A stretch of DNA of 64,000 nucleotides from Gari tellinella (taxonomy: Eukaryota > Mollusca > Bivalvia > Cardiida > Psammobiidae), in assembly GCA_922989275.2 (NCBI GenBank), contig OV277864.1:24935550-24999549 (forward strand), read 5' to 3'. This document shows, one piece after another, positions 45,165 to 56,389 of this stretch. The stretch's first letter is position 1; each line of letters starts with the position of its first letter. The notes below the pieces were generated by a model that ran no database searches, was not told the origin of the DNA, and saw nothing but the letters and a program-made list of their open reading frames with translations. Position numbers and translations under genes: made by a program.

Positions 45165-45492
45165 TGGCTCTGTGTTCATGACCAATTCAGTAAAGAAGGA
45201 TAGACAGTTTAGATCCAGATCAGACCAAGTGTAACTAGGTGCCTGATCTGGACCTATAATGGTGTAGTGGGACTTGGCAGTGAAGGTTTCAATGTGTTTG
45301 CATGCAATACTCCAAATCTTACAATGTTTAACCTGAATTAAACAAACTACTTCATATCATATCTAACAATCTTACTAGAGTTATTAAGTCCATATCCAAT
45401 ATCATGCACTACATGCAGTGATTTTACGCCAACAAAGCAGAATTCTATATAAAACTTCTATTTTCTGATAAACAATAAATTTTCATCGACTC

Positions 45493-45722
45493 TTAACCCT
45501 TTCCTCCCTGAAACGTCAAATGGACAATTCTAATTTTCAATTAAGTCTAGTCCGCTTTTGACTTTTTAGTGCTGATTTTTAGAATATATGTCAAAATGAC
45601 AAACAGTGTAGACCCTGATCAGAGGGCTCCATAAGGAGCCCTCTGATCAGGATCAACACTGATTGCATAGGACAAGACTTAGTGTACTCCACATATATGC
45701 ATGACTAGGGTTCAAGAGTTAA
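45493..45722 (+). mobile_element. TTAA-3 MITE
   Basis: TTAA at 45493-45496 and 45719-45722. Hairpin about 45598..45665 around GGGCTCCATAAGGAGCCC. Confidence 0.9.
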
Positions 45723-45752
45723 GGGGGTTTTCCCTAATATATTTTAAAGTAA

Positions 45753-45821
45753 GACAAACAGTATAGACCTAGATCAAAGGGCTCCTTCAGGAGCCCTCTG
45801 ATCTGGGTCTACTCTGTTTGC
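45753..45821. repeat. TTAA-3-type hairpin without clear termini
   Basis: AGACAAACAGTATAGACCTA and TGGGTCTACTCTGTTTGC arms around GGGCTCCTTCAGGAGCCC, only 30 bp from the previous MITE. Confidence 0.75.
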
Positions 45822-46113
45822 AAATGATGTAGAAACTCGCTGAACAAACTGTTAAGGTTAACACATGAACTAACACATCATATAATAATAGTAGAGAACT
45901 TCGTAGCTAAACGGAAATGAAAAACAAACAAAAATAGATTCCAATATATTTTGTGAATTAGCACAGTTAATAAGACAACCAGTAAGTGTTTTCAAACAAA
46001 CAGCTTTAAAAGGGATGAAGAACATAACGCTCATGGAATGTATAGCCCTATTAGGCTGTTATTTCACAGGGTGTAACCTCTTAGCTGTAAAAGGCACCAT
46101 AAGTAACATTGAC

Positions 46114-46390
46114 CAGAGCTCCAGGCAATAGCGAATCCCTCAATACACTTCTCACATTTTCACCTTGGAGTCTCCAACAAACACTTTATTGCGACTACTC
46201 ATCAGAACAGTCTCAAAACCTCTTGGAGTCTCCAACAAACCCTACATTGTGACTACTTATCAGAATAGTCTCAAAACCCCTATGTTATGACTATTCATTA
46301 GAATTGTCTCTTCGAGTAGTCACAACATAGGGTTTGGTACATTTATAAGGAAGTTAGACGTTGGATTACTCCTTTATCTGGAGCTCTGAT
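46114..46390. mobile_element. HEX-2 MITE with internal duplication
   Basis: Ends CAGAGCTCCAGGCAATAG and CTTTATCTGGAGCTCTG. A unit of about 58 bp starting CTTGGAGTCTCCAACAAAC occurs at about 46163 and 46221, then a partial third copy. The left hairpin arm is thus multiplied. Confidence 0.8.
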
Positions 46391-46699
46391 CTACTAACAG
46401 TAATAAACCGAGATAAAAGTGATATATTTACACTAGGCAGGTAGCTGAACATTACCTTGCACTTCTTGCCGAAAGAGACCTGAATACTCATTGAACACAA
46501 CAAACTCATGTTAATTGGCCTTCAAAAGAACTTCTTTAATTGGGTATTAACCCTTTCATCTATAGCCAAAGTCTCCTATATCTGGGTGTTAGACAGGACT
46601 GCTTCAAGCAAGATGAAAGTAAAGCATAAAGCTACTTTAAGAGCTTTCTGCTTTACATCCATCTTGCTGCTTAAATCAGCCAACTGTCTTAAGCAGTCT

Positions 46700-46852
46700 C
46701 TTAATTAAGGCTTCATTCTAGCAGATGATAGCTTAAAGTAGGCTGAAAGTAAAGCAGAATGTGCCTTAAGGCACATTCTGCTTGACTTTCAACATGCTTT
46801 AAGTGGTCACCTTTCTTCATAACTAGAAATTGGCTATGGAGTAATGGGTTTA
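46700..46852 (+). mobile_element. TTAA-1 MITE, left end lost
   Basis: Starts inside the element at TTCTAGCAGATGATAGC. Hairpin about 46733..46802 around GTGCCTTAAGGCAC; ends GGAGTAATGGGTTTA. Confidence 0.75.
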
Positions 46853-47087
46853 TACATGTCTTGAGTGTATAGAAATAAAGATCATGTATTTCTATAAAGT
46901 ATATTGCCAAACGCAGCAAAGGGAAAAGGAATATACAGTAGCGAGTGATATAACAAATATAAATGAGCTGCATCTCAGGGAATAAAGGCAACAGGACATG
47001 CAAACAGTGAAAACCATGATCTGCTGCCCTATAATAACACTCACCCTATCAACAGCTATGCCATTTACATAGTGTGATAGAACTTTG

Positions 47088-47546
47088 TACAGAAAAACCT
47101 CTCAATTATGACCTTTAAAAAGATGGCTAATTGATTGTATAACCCATTACCCCTTAAAAACGTCTTTTTACGCCTCTCATTTATTCCTCCACTGAAGAAA
47201 AAAGTTCCAGTTTATACAGCCAAGAATATGTACAAGAAGAAATATTTTCCATATCCTAGAAGATGGTAGCTTAAAGCAGGCTGAAAGTAAAGCAGAATGT
47301 GCCTTATGGCACATTCTGCTTTACTTTCAACCTGCTTTAAGTGGTTACCTGTTTTTAAAGCTATAAATAGGCTAAGAGGTAATGGGATAAAAGACAGGTG
47401 ACAGTTCAAAGCAAGGTGAATGTAAAACAGAAAGCTTTCAAAGGAGCTTTCTGTTTTACTTTCACCTTGCTTTAAGCAGTCATCTACATTAAACACATGA
47501 TAGGCAAGATAATTTAGTGGCCATAATAGAGAGTTTTTTTACTGCA
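47088..47546. mobile_element. TA-2 MITE hosting TTAA-1
   Basis: Left CAGAAAAACCTCTCAATTAT, right CCATAATAGAGAG...ACTGCA. Its hairpin (about 47395..47490) resumes after the insert. It starts about 200 bp past the gene's stop codon. Confidence 0.88.
47139..47390 (+). mobile_element. TTAA-1 MITE nested in TA-2
   Basis: Flanked by ATAA on both sides (47139-47142 and 47387-47390). The uninterrupted TA-2 at 17128 reads GATTGTATAATAGACAGG here, so ATAA is the duplicated target. Hairpin about 47272..47342. Confidence 0.92.
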
Positions 47547-47746
47547 GTCTATGATTAGATGACTTCTTTCAAAATGCCATTAAAATGAATCTACATTGTT
47601 TGTCACATCCTAATGCCGTTATTCCCTTGATGCAACTCAACCCATGTACAGAAACAACTGACTTTTCATACATAATATAACTACAATATATAGTGCTATT
47701 TAAATAGTTCAACTCCATTTCTCTTTCATACACAAATATACACTCC
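47547..47746 (-). other. Probable start of 3' UTR
   Basis: Sequence just past the stop codon on the minus strand. Free of recognised repeats; no clear poly(A) signal could be assigned. Confidence 0.5.
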
Positions 47747-50700
47747 CTACATATACTTGCCATTATAGGCATCAAAGAAGCCCGGCTGCTGGAGCCCAGG
47801 TGCGGGCTGCATGCCAGGCCCCGGCTGAAGGACATGAGTGTGATGATGGGTGTGCACATGACGCTGGGTGGGTGGAGAGTTGGCAAAGTCCCGATGCTTA
47901 TCAAAACTCCCTGATGAATTTGACTCTGATGATTTCACTGGACCAGGCGAGGAGTTTCTCGATCTTGGTCTGGCTTTCTCACTCAGTTCATGAATTTTAT
48001 GCATACTTCCATAATACTGTCCGCGATTCCCTAAATCCCCCTTTTTAGGGTCACTATCACTTGAAGTTGGGGGAAGAGAAGATTTCTGAGCACTAGATTT
48101 TTCCTTGTCCTCATCAGGACCACCTTGCCTAAACCCCATCTGTGAGGAGTGAATGTAAGGACTGTTAGGGTAGCTACTTATCAATGCAGGATTCACACTA
48201 TGACCTCTGTAAGGGTCCATCGGCATATACTGAGGGGATTGCATATATGCAGGATAACTGTTCACATATGGAGAGTTACTGAAAGATGGTGAGCCTGGAA
48301 TACTGGAGTTCACTGATGATGATGGGCTTCCAGATTTGGAACTACTCCCACCAGGTCGGTGTTTACTAGGGTCTGAGGAGTTCCTGTGAAGAGTTTCAGG
48401 CTTATTATGCTTATCAGGCCCTGTTGTCTTAGACTTTTCATCACTTGATTTGATACCTTCAGGATATTTATTCACACTACTATCTCTAGAATGCACATCA
48501 CGGGAATCCTTCATTTTAGGGTCCATTACACCAGGTTCACGCTTCACTGATATCTCCCTAGAATGTTCATCAGTGTGCCTTGAAGCTGATACCAAACTTC
48601 TAGCTCCATGTTCAATGATGGGTTTTGTCCCTGGAGCCTTGCTGGGGAGACTCTCTGGTCTGCCCTCACCCTTTCTTGCCATTTCCATTTTCTTTCTTTC
48701 TTCAATCATTTTCTGCTCTTGATACATTTTTACCCTACGAATCTCCTCTTGCCTAGCTCTCTCTACTTCTTGCCTTTTATCCATCTCATTTTTTAAGTCA
48801 ATATTTTCCTTGATAATCTGGTGATTTTCATTTTGTTTTTCCCTAAGAGCTAAATCTTTTATCTTTTCATCCACTATTTTTTCTGGATGGCCTCCCTGCC
48901 CAGGTGAAATTAATGGTCTTTGGCCATGACCCATTAAATTGTCCTCTTTTCTTGGCCCTCCCTGCATACTAGGGGGCATACCTTTCCCCTCTGGACCTCT
49001 GTCACCAGGCCTTGGGCCCCCTTGTTGGTTTGCCTCTGATGGCCCAGGCCCACCGGGACCCCCTTCTCTATCACCCCTTGGCCCTCCTTCTTCTTGTGCC
49101 CTGCGATGGTCCTCCATCATTTGTTGCATGAAGTTTCTATCCATTGTTGGTGGATACCAGCCACCATTGGCCATGTACTGATACTGTAGTTGGGGAGGAA
49201 GAGATTGGATGTACATTTGCTGGTACCAGTTCTGCTGCATCTGGTACTCATGCATCTGCTGTGGTGACAAGTTACTTGGAGGATGACCATGTGGGCCAGG
49301 AGGACCCTGCATTTTTGGTCTGTTCCCTTCCTTTTCTTCGGGTTTTTTATCCCCAGGTCTAATGGCCTCACCTTTTTGTTGTTGTTGTGGATGAGGTTTC
49401 TTATCTTCACTGGTATTAGGCTTCGCTGGTTTATTTTGATTCTGACTACCACCTGGTGTTGGAGGATTTCCTGAGGAGTTGGAACTTTTCTGTCCTGGAG
49501 ACATATTGTTCATGCCGTATGGTGACTGGTTGTAGTACTGATACATACCATAGTGGGGCATCTGACCCTCAGACTGAGGTGAAGGGTTAGACTCAGCACG
49601 CTTTTCTTCCTTCCTGCTAGAAGAGTCTTCCTTCTGTTTCTGTGGGCTGCTGTCAGATGGAGCTGCAGGTGATGCGGATTCATTGGCATCAGAGATGTCA
49701 GAATATGCTGGACTTTGCACATCATCATTCACTGTATTCTTATGATTGTCTGGTGTGTTCACCTGAAGTGGTGACCCTACTTTCAATAGATTTGGATTTT
49801 GATTAACTCTGGAATGTAACTCCACATTCTTATGAGAATGAGGCCCCATGGTTTGAGATCTTTGCGAGTCACTAGAATGCCTAGAACTATCCTTAGCACC
49901 ACTGTTCTCTTTCTTACTATTCTCTGGCTGTTTGGTGTTTTGCATTGGATTTGTTTTAATCACTCCAGTCCTTTCAATCTTAATTGTAGGCTGGTCCATT
50001 CTTTGATTATTATGATTAACATTTCCATTCTGAACACCATCTTTAGTCTTTTTCTTTTGCACTTTTTTCCTGTCTTTATTGAAATCAGCCAAAGCTGGGT
50101 TGATATTTTGTCTCTCCCCCATGATAGTTGGCTTTGGTTGAATGGGTTTTAGTTGAGGCGACATTTGGGCATGTGACATGACAGGAGACAGATTAGAATG
50201 GGTCACCTGAACATTAGCAAGAACCTGAGGAGCTGGGGCTGGTATGATGGGTCTGTTAGGTTTTCTAACATCTGTACTGATCTTAGGCTTAATGTCCACT
50301 AGTTTGTTGTCTGTTTTGAATGGATCTAGATGAGCCCCAGCTGATGAGGGCGGAGATAATGTTGCTGCTGGTTTAGGTAATGAAGATGAGGGTGATGACT
50401 GACTAGGTGAAACTGTCACTGAGCTGTTTGAAGCACTCGTGTTTGCATGACTAGAATTAGCCGACACAGATAGGCTATTTGGAGAGTTTGATTTAGAAAG
50501 ACCACTTTGGGAGAGGGCAGGTTTGGAGTTACTATTGCTAGATGGAGGTATACTTTGGGTTACTGCCACTTTTGCACCAACACTATTACCATCCTTCCTC
50601 TTTGAAAGGTTTGTATTAGAATTATCACATTTTGTATCACTTTTCCCATTGGAGTCCTTTGATTCATTACTAGCATCTTTCTCGTCTTTGTCACCTTTCT

Positions 50701-51293
50701 TGGGTGAAGCACTATTACTATCCACTTTATTCACTTTATCAGAACTGGCTTGCATGTCTTTGGCATTAACATCCTTCTTGTTTGTACCATTATCCTTTCC
50801 CTTACTTTCTTTCTCTTTCTTAACAGAGTTCTTAACAACACTAAGGGGTATATCTTCTGTGTCCATTTCTTTTGCATCATCAAATGAACCACATGCAGAA
50901 CTTGAATGTGCATGTGACTGGTGATACTTAAGTCCATTGGCATGGCGATATTTCTTATTGCAGTTCGGCTCGGGACATTCTATATAGCCGAGAGTGTCTG
51001 TGGGCGGGGTTTCTGAGTTTGGGGTTGTAACCTGAGATCCAGATCTGGAGCGCTTGGACGATCGCTGCTCTATTTGTGGGAGATCAATGTCCTGTGGGCG
51101 GCCCTTTCTTTTGACCCCACATGTGGATGTATCTGACTTAGCAGGGCTTGGTGGGGCCGTGAAGGTACTTCCCCTACGCCCTTTACGCAGTGTTCTTGTG
51201 TCATTGACGGGTGTGTTTGAAGCCCCTCTACGCTTTCCTCTGCCCTTTGGGGTTCTCGACTCAAACTCGCTCGTTGGTGAATCACAGTTGAAC
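47747..51293 (-). CDS. ZNF609: ZNF608/ZNF609-like zinc-finger protein, 3'-terminal coding exon (partial)
   Basis: A single open frame of about 1,181 residues ends at a TAG (47747-47749). On the minus strand the exon is preceded by a pyrimidine-rich tract and CAG, so the acceptor AG is at 51295-51294 and the exon starts at 51293, in the middle of a codon; the Met at 51310 is intronic. Numbering from that Met, one C2H2 finger lies at residues 112-135 (Cys112, Cys117, His130, His135; about 50906..50977). Basic NLS-like VKRKGRP lies near 66-72. SUMO-type motifs VKKE, IKIE and VKRE lie near 163, 440 and 922. A Ser/Asn-rich disordered stretch follows the finger, then a Gln/Pro/Gly/Tyr-rich region (about 660-790), a charged coiled coil (about 808-880), and a His-rich RHVHTHHHTH at 1150-1159 close to the C terminus. 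The lone atypical finger plus the His-rich tail is the ZNF608/ZNF609 signature. These are nuclear transcriptional cofactors; ZNF609 works with Integrator and cohesin loaders in vertebrates. N-terminal exons lie outside or were not found. The 608/609 split is a vertebrate duplication, so the symbol is approximate. Confidence 0.88.
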
Positions 51294-51308
51294 CTGAAAG
51301 TATAAAAC
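51294..51308 (-). other. Splice acceptor of the ZNF609-like exon
   Basis: Read on the minus strand this is a T-rich tract ending TTTCAG directly before the first exon base at 51293. The acceptor falls inside a codon, so the preceding exon must end in the matching phase. The ORF continues upstream only five codons of meaningless intronic sequence. Confidence 0.8.
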
Positions 51309-51348
51309 AATACGACATAAGTACAAGATGCAAAGACTTATCTGTGAG

Positions 51349-51561
51349 TACAATATAACAATACTATAACCACCACTCAACAACATATGGCATATCTTAG
51401 GTGGTTTTTAAATGCAGGTGCTTGTTTAAAGCAGGATAAAAGTGAAGCAGAAAGCTCCCTTAGGAGCTTTCTGCTTCATTTTTATCCTGCTTTAAGCTGC
51501 TACCTTCATTATTATTTATGGGTATTTTATTGAATGGTCATAATAGCAGGGTTTTACTGTA
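51349..51561. mobile_element. TA-2-like MITE close to the splice acceptor
   Basis: The right end reads GGGTTTTACTGTA, and a variant TA-flanked left end begins at 51349. The central hairpin 51425..51496 has arms TTAAAGCAGGATAAAAGTGA and its complement around AGCTCC. The edge of the element is about 55 bp from the exon, so the acceptor and any branch point fit between them. Confidence 0.7.
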
Positions 51562-51599
51562 CAGCTAACAGCCCCAGAATAAAGGATTTTTACAAACAC

Positions 51600-51725
51600 T
51601 TGGCATCCTTGTCTCCATCAAACCATATGTTGTGAGTAAATACTCATTAGGCTTGTCTCAAAGAGAGCACTCTAATGAGTACTCACACAAAATATGATTT
51701 GGTGGAGAAATAAAGGAAATGGGAG
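51600..51725. mobile_element. HEX-2-related hairpin, decayed termini
   Basis: ACTCATTAGGCTTGTCTCAA and complementary CACTCTAATGAGTACTCAC; inner flanks CATCAAACCATATG / ATATGATTTGGTG pair as well. Confidence 0.65.
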
Positions 51726-52221
51726 AATTGTGTAAGGTCATATGCTTGTACATAATGACATTTCATTTAATGTTGAGTTGTGTCTGCTACAGAAATGATG
51801 TGCTAACATTAATACAGTAACATTCTGTGTACAGCAGATTAATGAAGGAAAATAGCCGTCTCAAAAGACAGACTTCTGTTAAATGTAGGATATAAATAAT
51901 ACAGAAAGCTCCTTTAGGAACTTTCTGCATTTGTCTTGTCCTGCATTAGCCTGACACCTTTATAAAGATCTTCAATCTTTATAGTTCAAGCTGTTCAATT
52001 TTCATCTTTCAAGCTGTTGCCGTTCACAGGTTTAAGTATATGTAAACCATGAGGTATTTAATTTCAGTAGTATACCACCAAATGAGATGAGAACATTTTA
52101 CATCCCAGGTGTGGCAATGTAAACTAATACATCAATTTCAAGATGATAAAGCAACTATGAAACCATGAAACTGAATGATGTAAAAACTCTTATCTTCTCA
52201 AGCATGACTTCACTTGCAGTT

Positions 52222-52279
52222 ACAAGCAGTTTGGATCAAGACATTGAATCAATTACCCCATAGATACACCTTTAATTTA
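52222..52279 (+). repeat. Flank duplicate, copy 1
   Basis: ACAAGCAGTTTGGATCAAGA... through CCTTTAATTTA. Repeated at 52527..52584 with one clear mismatch, offset 305 bp. Confidence 0.9.
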
Positions 52280-52527
52280 ACTCTTTCCTCCCTAAAGCTT
52301 TAAATGGACAATTCCAGTTTCCATTTTAGTCTAGTCCATATATGACTTTTAAGGGTTGTTTTTGTCAATGTTTGGTATTATGACAAACAGTGAAGACCCT
52401 GATCAGAGGGCTCCTTTCGGAGCCCTCTGATCTGGGTCTTCACTGTTTGCATAGGACAAGTGTACTTTTCACATGTACACTGTTTGAAAAGGACGCCTAT
52501 ATGCGGGACTAGGGTTCAAAGAGTTAA
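52277..52527 (+). mobile_element. TTAA-3 MITE, canonical copy
   Basis: TTAA at 52277-52280 and 52524-52527; ends CTCTTTCCTCCC and GGGTTCAAAGAG. Hairpin about 52381..52450 around GGGCTCCTTTCGGAGCCC. It sits inside a TTAA-1 copy. Confidence 0.93.
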
Positions 52528-52790
52528 CAAGCAGTTTGGATCAAGACATTGAATCAATTACCCCATAGATACGCCTTTAATTTATTCATCTACAAAAGTA
52601 AATAGTTCCACTTCATACAGTTATGAATATGCACAATAAGAAATAATTTCCATATCCTTGCAGATGGCTATAGCTTTAAGCAGGCTGAAAATATAGTAGA
52701 ATGCCCGTCAAGGCACACTCTGCTTTACTTTCAACCTGCTTTAAGTATTCACCTGTCATCAAAACATTGAAGCAGTCTATAGGGTTATAT
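52527..52790 (+). mobile_element. Flank duplicate copy 2 running into TTAA-1 body
   Basis: Repeats 52222..52279, then continues as a TTAA-1 element: TTATTCATCTACAAAAG, hairpin about 52675..52745 (decayed left arm AAAATATAGTAGAATGCCCG). Confidence 0.75.
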
Positions 52791-53441
52791 AAGTGATAAG
52801 TAGCTGAATCAGATTCTGCAACTACTGATAGTTGAATCCACGTTTCACCCCAACTCATTCACCCAAACAACTTGAAATGGACAATTCCAGGCAGTTTCCA
52901 TTTAAATCTAGTCTATTATACACTACATGTATTTCTACCACATTTTACCAAAATTAATGACAAACACTGCAGACCTACATCAAGAAGCTTGGTATAAACT
53001 GTTTGTATAGGACACGTGCAATATACCGTGTATGACACAGTAGGATAAGGGCTATCTGTATATCAGATCTAAGCTCTGCATAAATGACTACCAAAATATT
53101 TTTCTTTTATCATAAAGCCGATATACATTTCTCAGTGCTGTTCCACTGTTGGTCTCTCATTCATCAACACTATATGCTCGATCTATGAAACTCTCCCCGA
53201 AGCAAATTTGCCACAGCCGTTATTGCTTGATAGAAAAAAATCGATCATAACAAGTGCTCTTTAAATCACTCAGAAGTGCTATTAAACTGCCATAAAGAGG
53301 ATCCGAGTTTTACTGCATTTATAAGTTTCTACCTATGAATTAGATGAAGCTCTTTACAACAGCCTTAGTCATAAAATGGAAATAAAAACCTTCAAATGAG
53401 TGCCATTGATCCCATGTTTCAGGTGTGAATACCAGCCAGGC

Positions 53442-53691
53442 TACATGGAGAAGACGATATTCATTTCCAATAAACGTGTTTATGATCAAACTATTATTTC
53501 CAGTGCAAACAGTTTGGAGCCTGATCAGACGTCGGGTAACCCGGCATCTAATCAGGCTCCAAACTGTTTGCCACTCAGATTAAAATAAATAGTCAGAATT
53601 GTCAACAACTTGCCATTTTCTACGTTCAATTATTGCAAAGTGTTTGCGGTTTGTATGTGTTTAAACAGGAAATAATGTCTTCTCCACTGTA
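53442..53691. mobile_element. TA-1 MITE
   Basis: TA flanks; CATGGAGAAGACGATATTC and ATGTCTTCTCCACTG ends. Hairpin about 53503..53571 around CGGGTAACCCGG. Confidence 0.85.
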
Positions 53692-54138
53692 TGTTTTGTA
53701 TAGGGGATTTTTGCTCAACTGTAACATAAGTATTCAGCCCATTTTCAAACAAGGCGTGAATTTGCAAAAATATTTGAATTAAATTTACTTGAAAGAACTA
53801 ACACTGTTTAACAAACATGTTACTGTAACTCTTTCAACACTCGAGTAACTGAGGCTAGTTGTAGAAATGTCCACTGCTATTCTTCAGTATCTATTAAAAA
53901 TTTCAGAAACAGGATCTAAGTAACAAACAGTCTGGAATCTTCAAGACCAAGTGGGGCCTGTCACCTAGATCCAAACTGTCAGACAAGGTATCCAACATTT
54001 TTTCAGTGCTGAAAGGATTATTATTATTAAAGCTGGGATTTCTACAATGAAGCTCTCAGATATCACTGAGTTGATATTTGTTAGTCCACACTGTTACCCA
54101 TGTCCCTTTTATTGGATTCTAGGCGCCAATAGGGTAGG

Positions 54139-54381
54139 TTAACCCATTACCCCATAGCCTGTTTCTAGTTTTGAAGATAGGTGACTACTTAAAACAGGTT
54201 GAAAGAAAAGCTGAATGCGCCTCAAGGCGCATACTGCTTTACTTTCAGCCTGCTTTAAGCAACCATCTGCTAGAATAAAGTAACTATATCTTATGAAACA
54301 TATTTATGATTCTACAAATTTTCTTCAATGGAGGAATAAATTAAAGGCCTAAAAAGGCATATTTATGGGGGAATGGGTTAA
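54139..54381 (-). mobile_element. TTAA-1 MITE
   Basis: TTAA at 54139-54142 and 54378-54381. CCCATTACCCCATAGCCTG start. Hairpin about 54189..54258 around GCGCCTCAAGGCGC. Confidence 0.92.
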
Positions 54382-55158
54382 GGGTTTGTAACTTGTTTTA
54401 CTTGTTACAACCTGCAGCTGTTCATGTAATTTAAATTCTGAAGTAGTTTTAACTTTAACCTTTACAATGCTAAATTTTGGAATGAACTTCCATTGTCTAA
54501 CAAATGAGTATGTGTTTATAAATTTGTATCCTTTGCATTGTGTAGTATGCAGTGCAAATACTAATCCGATGACTCCATAAGGTGCCTTTTGATCATATTC
54601 TACACGGTTTGCAAAATAAATGTATACCAGTTATAAGCATAGAGAGGGTTAAACTTTTGCAGGTGTTTTTGAAGATGATTTAATCCATAGCTCGTGTTTA
54701 CCTTTAAAGCACCATTCAAAGCCATTGTCTTTATTGATAACGGAAATGTTCTGTCAACAACCAAAACTTGAAATTAGTTTGAATTTAAATATTAAAGGAT
54801 TTGTTTTTAAAGGGGTATACTTTCCTGATCATACCCATATAAGCACAATTACTAGTAGGCCTCTGATCTTAATTGTCACTTGAATCTTCTTAAAGTTCTT
54901 AAAATATTATGCAAGACTTTGTTGCAATCAAAATTTCTGCTAATACGTTACACGTTTGAAGCTGACAACATTTTATTCAACCTTTCAAAGTGACATCTAT
55001 AATTCAATAAGGCTACAGTTTCTATGTCAACAGGTTTTGCTGCCTATGTAAATAGGTAAGCTGATCTCCAAACTCTTAACATTCCACCAAGGTAAACACC
55101 CCAAATCCTTTCCCTTTAAAGTAATAGCCACCCATACAAAACTCTATATAGGCATTAC
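54382..55158. other. Intronic sequence without recognised repeats
   Basis: AT-rich; no exon-like frame was seen on the minus strand. Confidence 0.45.
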
Positions 55159-55575
55159 TTAACCCTTTCCTCCATAGAAGCGTCTTTTAGCGCATTTGAT
55201 TTATCCCTCCACTGAAGAAAATAGTTACAATGTTTACAGTCATGAACATTTATAATAATAAATGTTTCTATATTCTTGCATATGGTAGCTTAACCCTTTC
55301 CCCCATAGAAGCGCCTTTTAGCGCATTCAGTTTATTCTTGCCCTGAAGAAAATAGTTCCAATTTATACATTCATAAATACATGTATGTATAATACAAAAA
55401 ATTTTCTATATTCTAGCAGGTGATAGCTTAAAGCAGGCTGAAAGTAAAGCAGAATGCGCTTAAAGCGCATTCTGCTTTACTTTCAGCCTGCTTTAAGTGG
55501 ACACCTATATTCAATACTAGAGATATGCTATGTGGGAAAGGGTTAAAGCAGGCTGAAAGTAAACTTGACGTTTAT
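55159..55575 (+). mobile_element. TTAA-1 MITE (outer) interrupted by a sister copy
   Basis: Left 55159..55289 runs from TTAACCCTTTCCTCCATAG to TATGGTAGC. After the inner copy it resumes TTAAAGCAGGCTGAAAGTAAA and is then truncated. Confidence 0.88.
55290..55546 (+). mobile_element. TTAA-1 MITE (inner, self-inserted)
   Basis: TTAA at 55290-55293 and 55543-55546; ends CCCTTTCCCCCATAGAAGCG and GTGGGAAAGGG. Hairpin about 55428..55497 around GCGCTTAAAGCGC. Confidence 0.94.
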
Positions 55576-55810
55576 AATCTAGTTTGCAATGATGTTGGCC
55601 TCAAATACAGGTTTTCAGTTTTAAAAGGGGTTAACAGTTCAGTAATCAGTTAAAACAGTCTTAAATCTCTCTTAAATGACGCACCAGCCCATAACATATA
55701 TATCTCATTTGCAGGTCCTTTTCTATACCATTTGGGCCTCAGGGATCTCATTTTGTTTATGATACCATGGTATAGTACAACATAGTTACCTTTAAACTTG
55801 AGCATGCTAG

Positions 55811-56000
55811 TTAACAGATTTCAAAACTCCTCTTCTCAAACAATTCATAAATGTAATTTATAAGCATTTCTTTTAAAAATTCAATTTGCGTAATAAACAG
55901 TTTGGATCCAGATGAGACGCCGAGTTACTCGGCGTCTCATCTGGATCCAAACTGTTTGTAACCATTGGTAGAAAGTTGCCCATAGCGCGCTAGTGGTTAA
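55811..56000. mobile_element. TTAA-2 MITE
   Basis: TTAA at 55811-55814 and 55997-56000. Perfect hairpin 55894..55959 with GATGAGACGCCGAG arms. Confidence 0.8.
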
Positions 56001-56104
56001 TGTAGGGTCTTAACAACAAACGAGCTATTCATCAAACAAATTGACACAGCATTTCATAGCTGTTCACCTGCCCTGAAGTTATACCAAACCCTTTACCTGC
56101 ATAT

Positions 56105-56330
56105 AACCCAATACCCAATTAATATGCCTTTTCATTGATTTAATTCATTCCCCCACTGAAGAAAATAGTTCCTGAAGAAAATAGTTCAATTTTATAGTCA
56201 GTCCTGAAATGTGCACCAAAAGAAATATTTCACCAACTCAAATTTACTGATGCAACTTAAAACAGAATTGAAGTAGCTTTCTGCTTTATTTTCATTCTAC
56301 CTTAAGCTGCCATTTTCCTACAACAGGTCA
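56105..56330 (+). mobile_element. TTAA-1 MITE, degraded
   Basis: CCCAATACCCAATTAATATG, CACTGAAGAAAATAGTTCC (the last 16 bases repeated in tandem), decayed hairpin. Confidence 0.55.
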
Positions 56331-56389
56331 TCTTTAGCTGGTAATCGTTTAAATCTTTGCACCCTAGCAGCGGAATCATGGGTATCTGT

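Noticed and set aside
49832..50152. Plus-strand open frames opposite the gene exon
   Set aside because: Shadows of the ZNF609-like coding frame. Their hydrophobic look comes from reverse translation of Ser/Asn/Lys-rich sequence.
51308..51310. ATG at 51310 as the start of the gene
   Set aside because: It lies upstream of a clear splice acceptor and gives only five meaningless residues before the conserved-looking sequence.
55894..55959. Intrinsic terminators or CRISPR repeats
   Set aside because: The hairpins are irregularly spaced parts of MITEs with target duplications, in a eukaryotic genome with spliced coding sequence.
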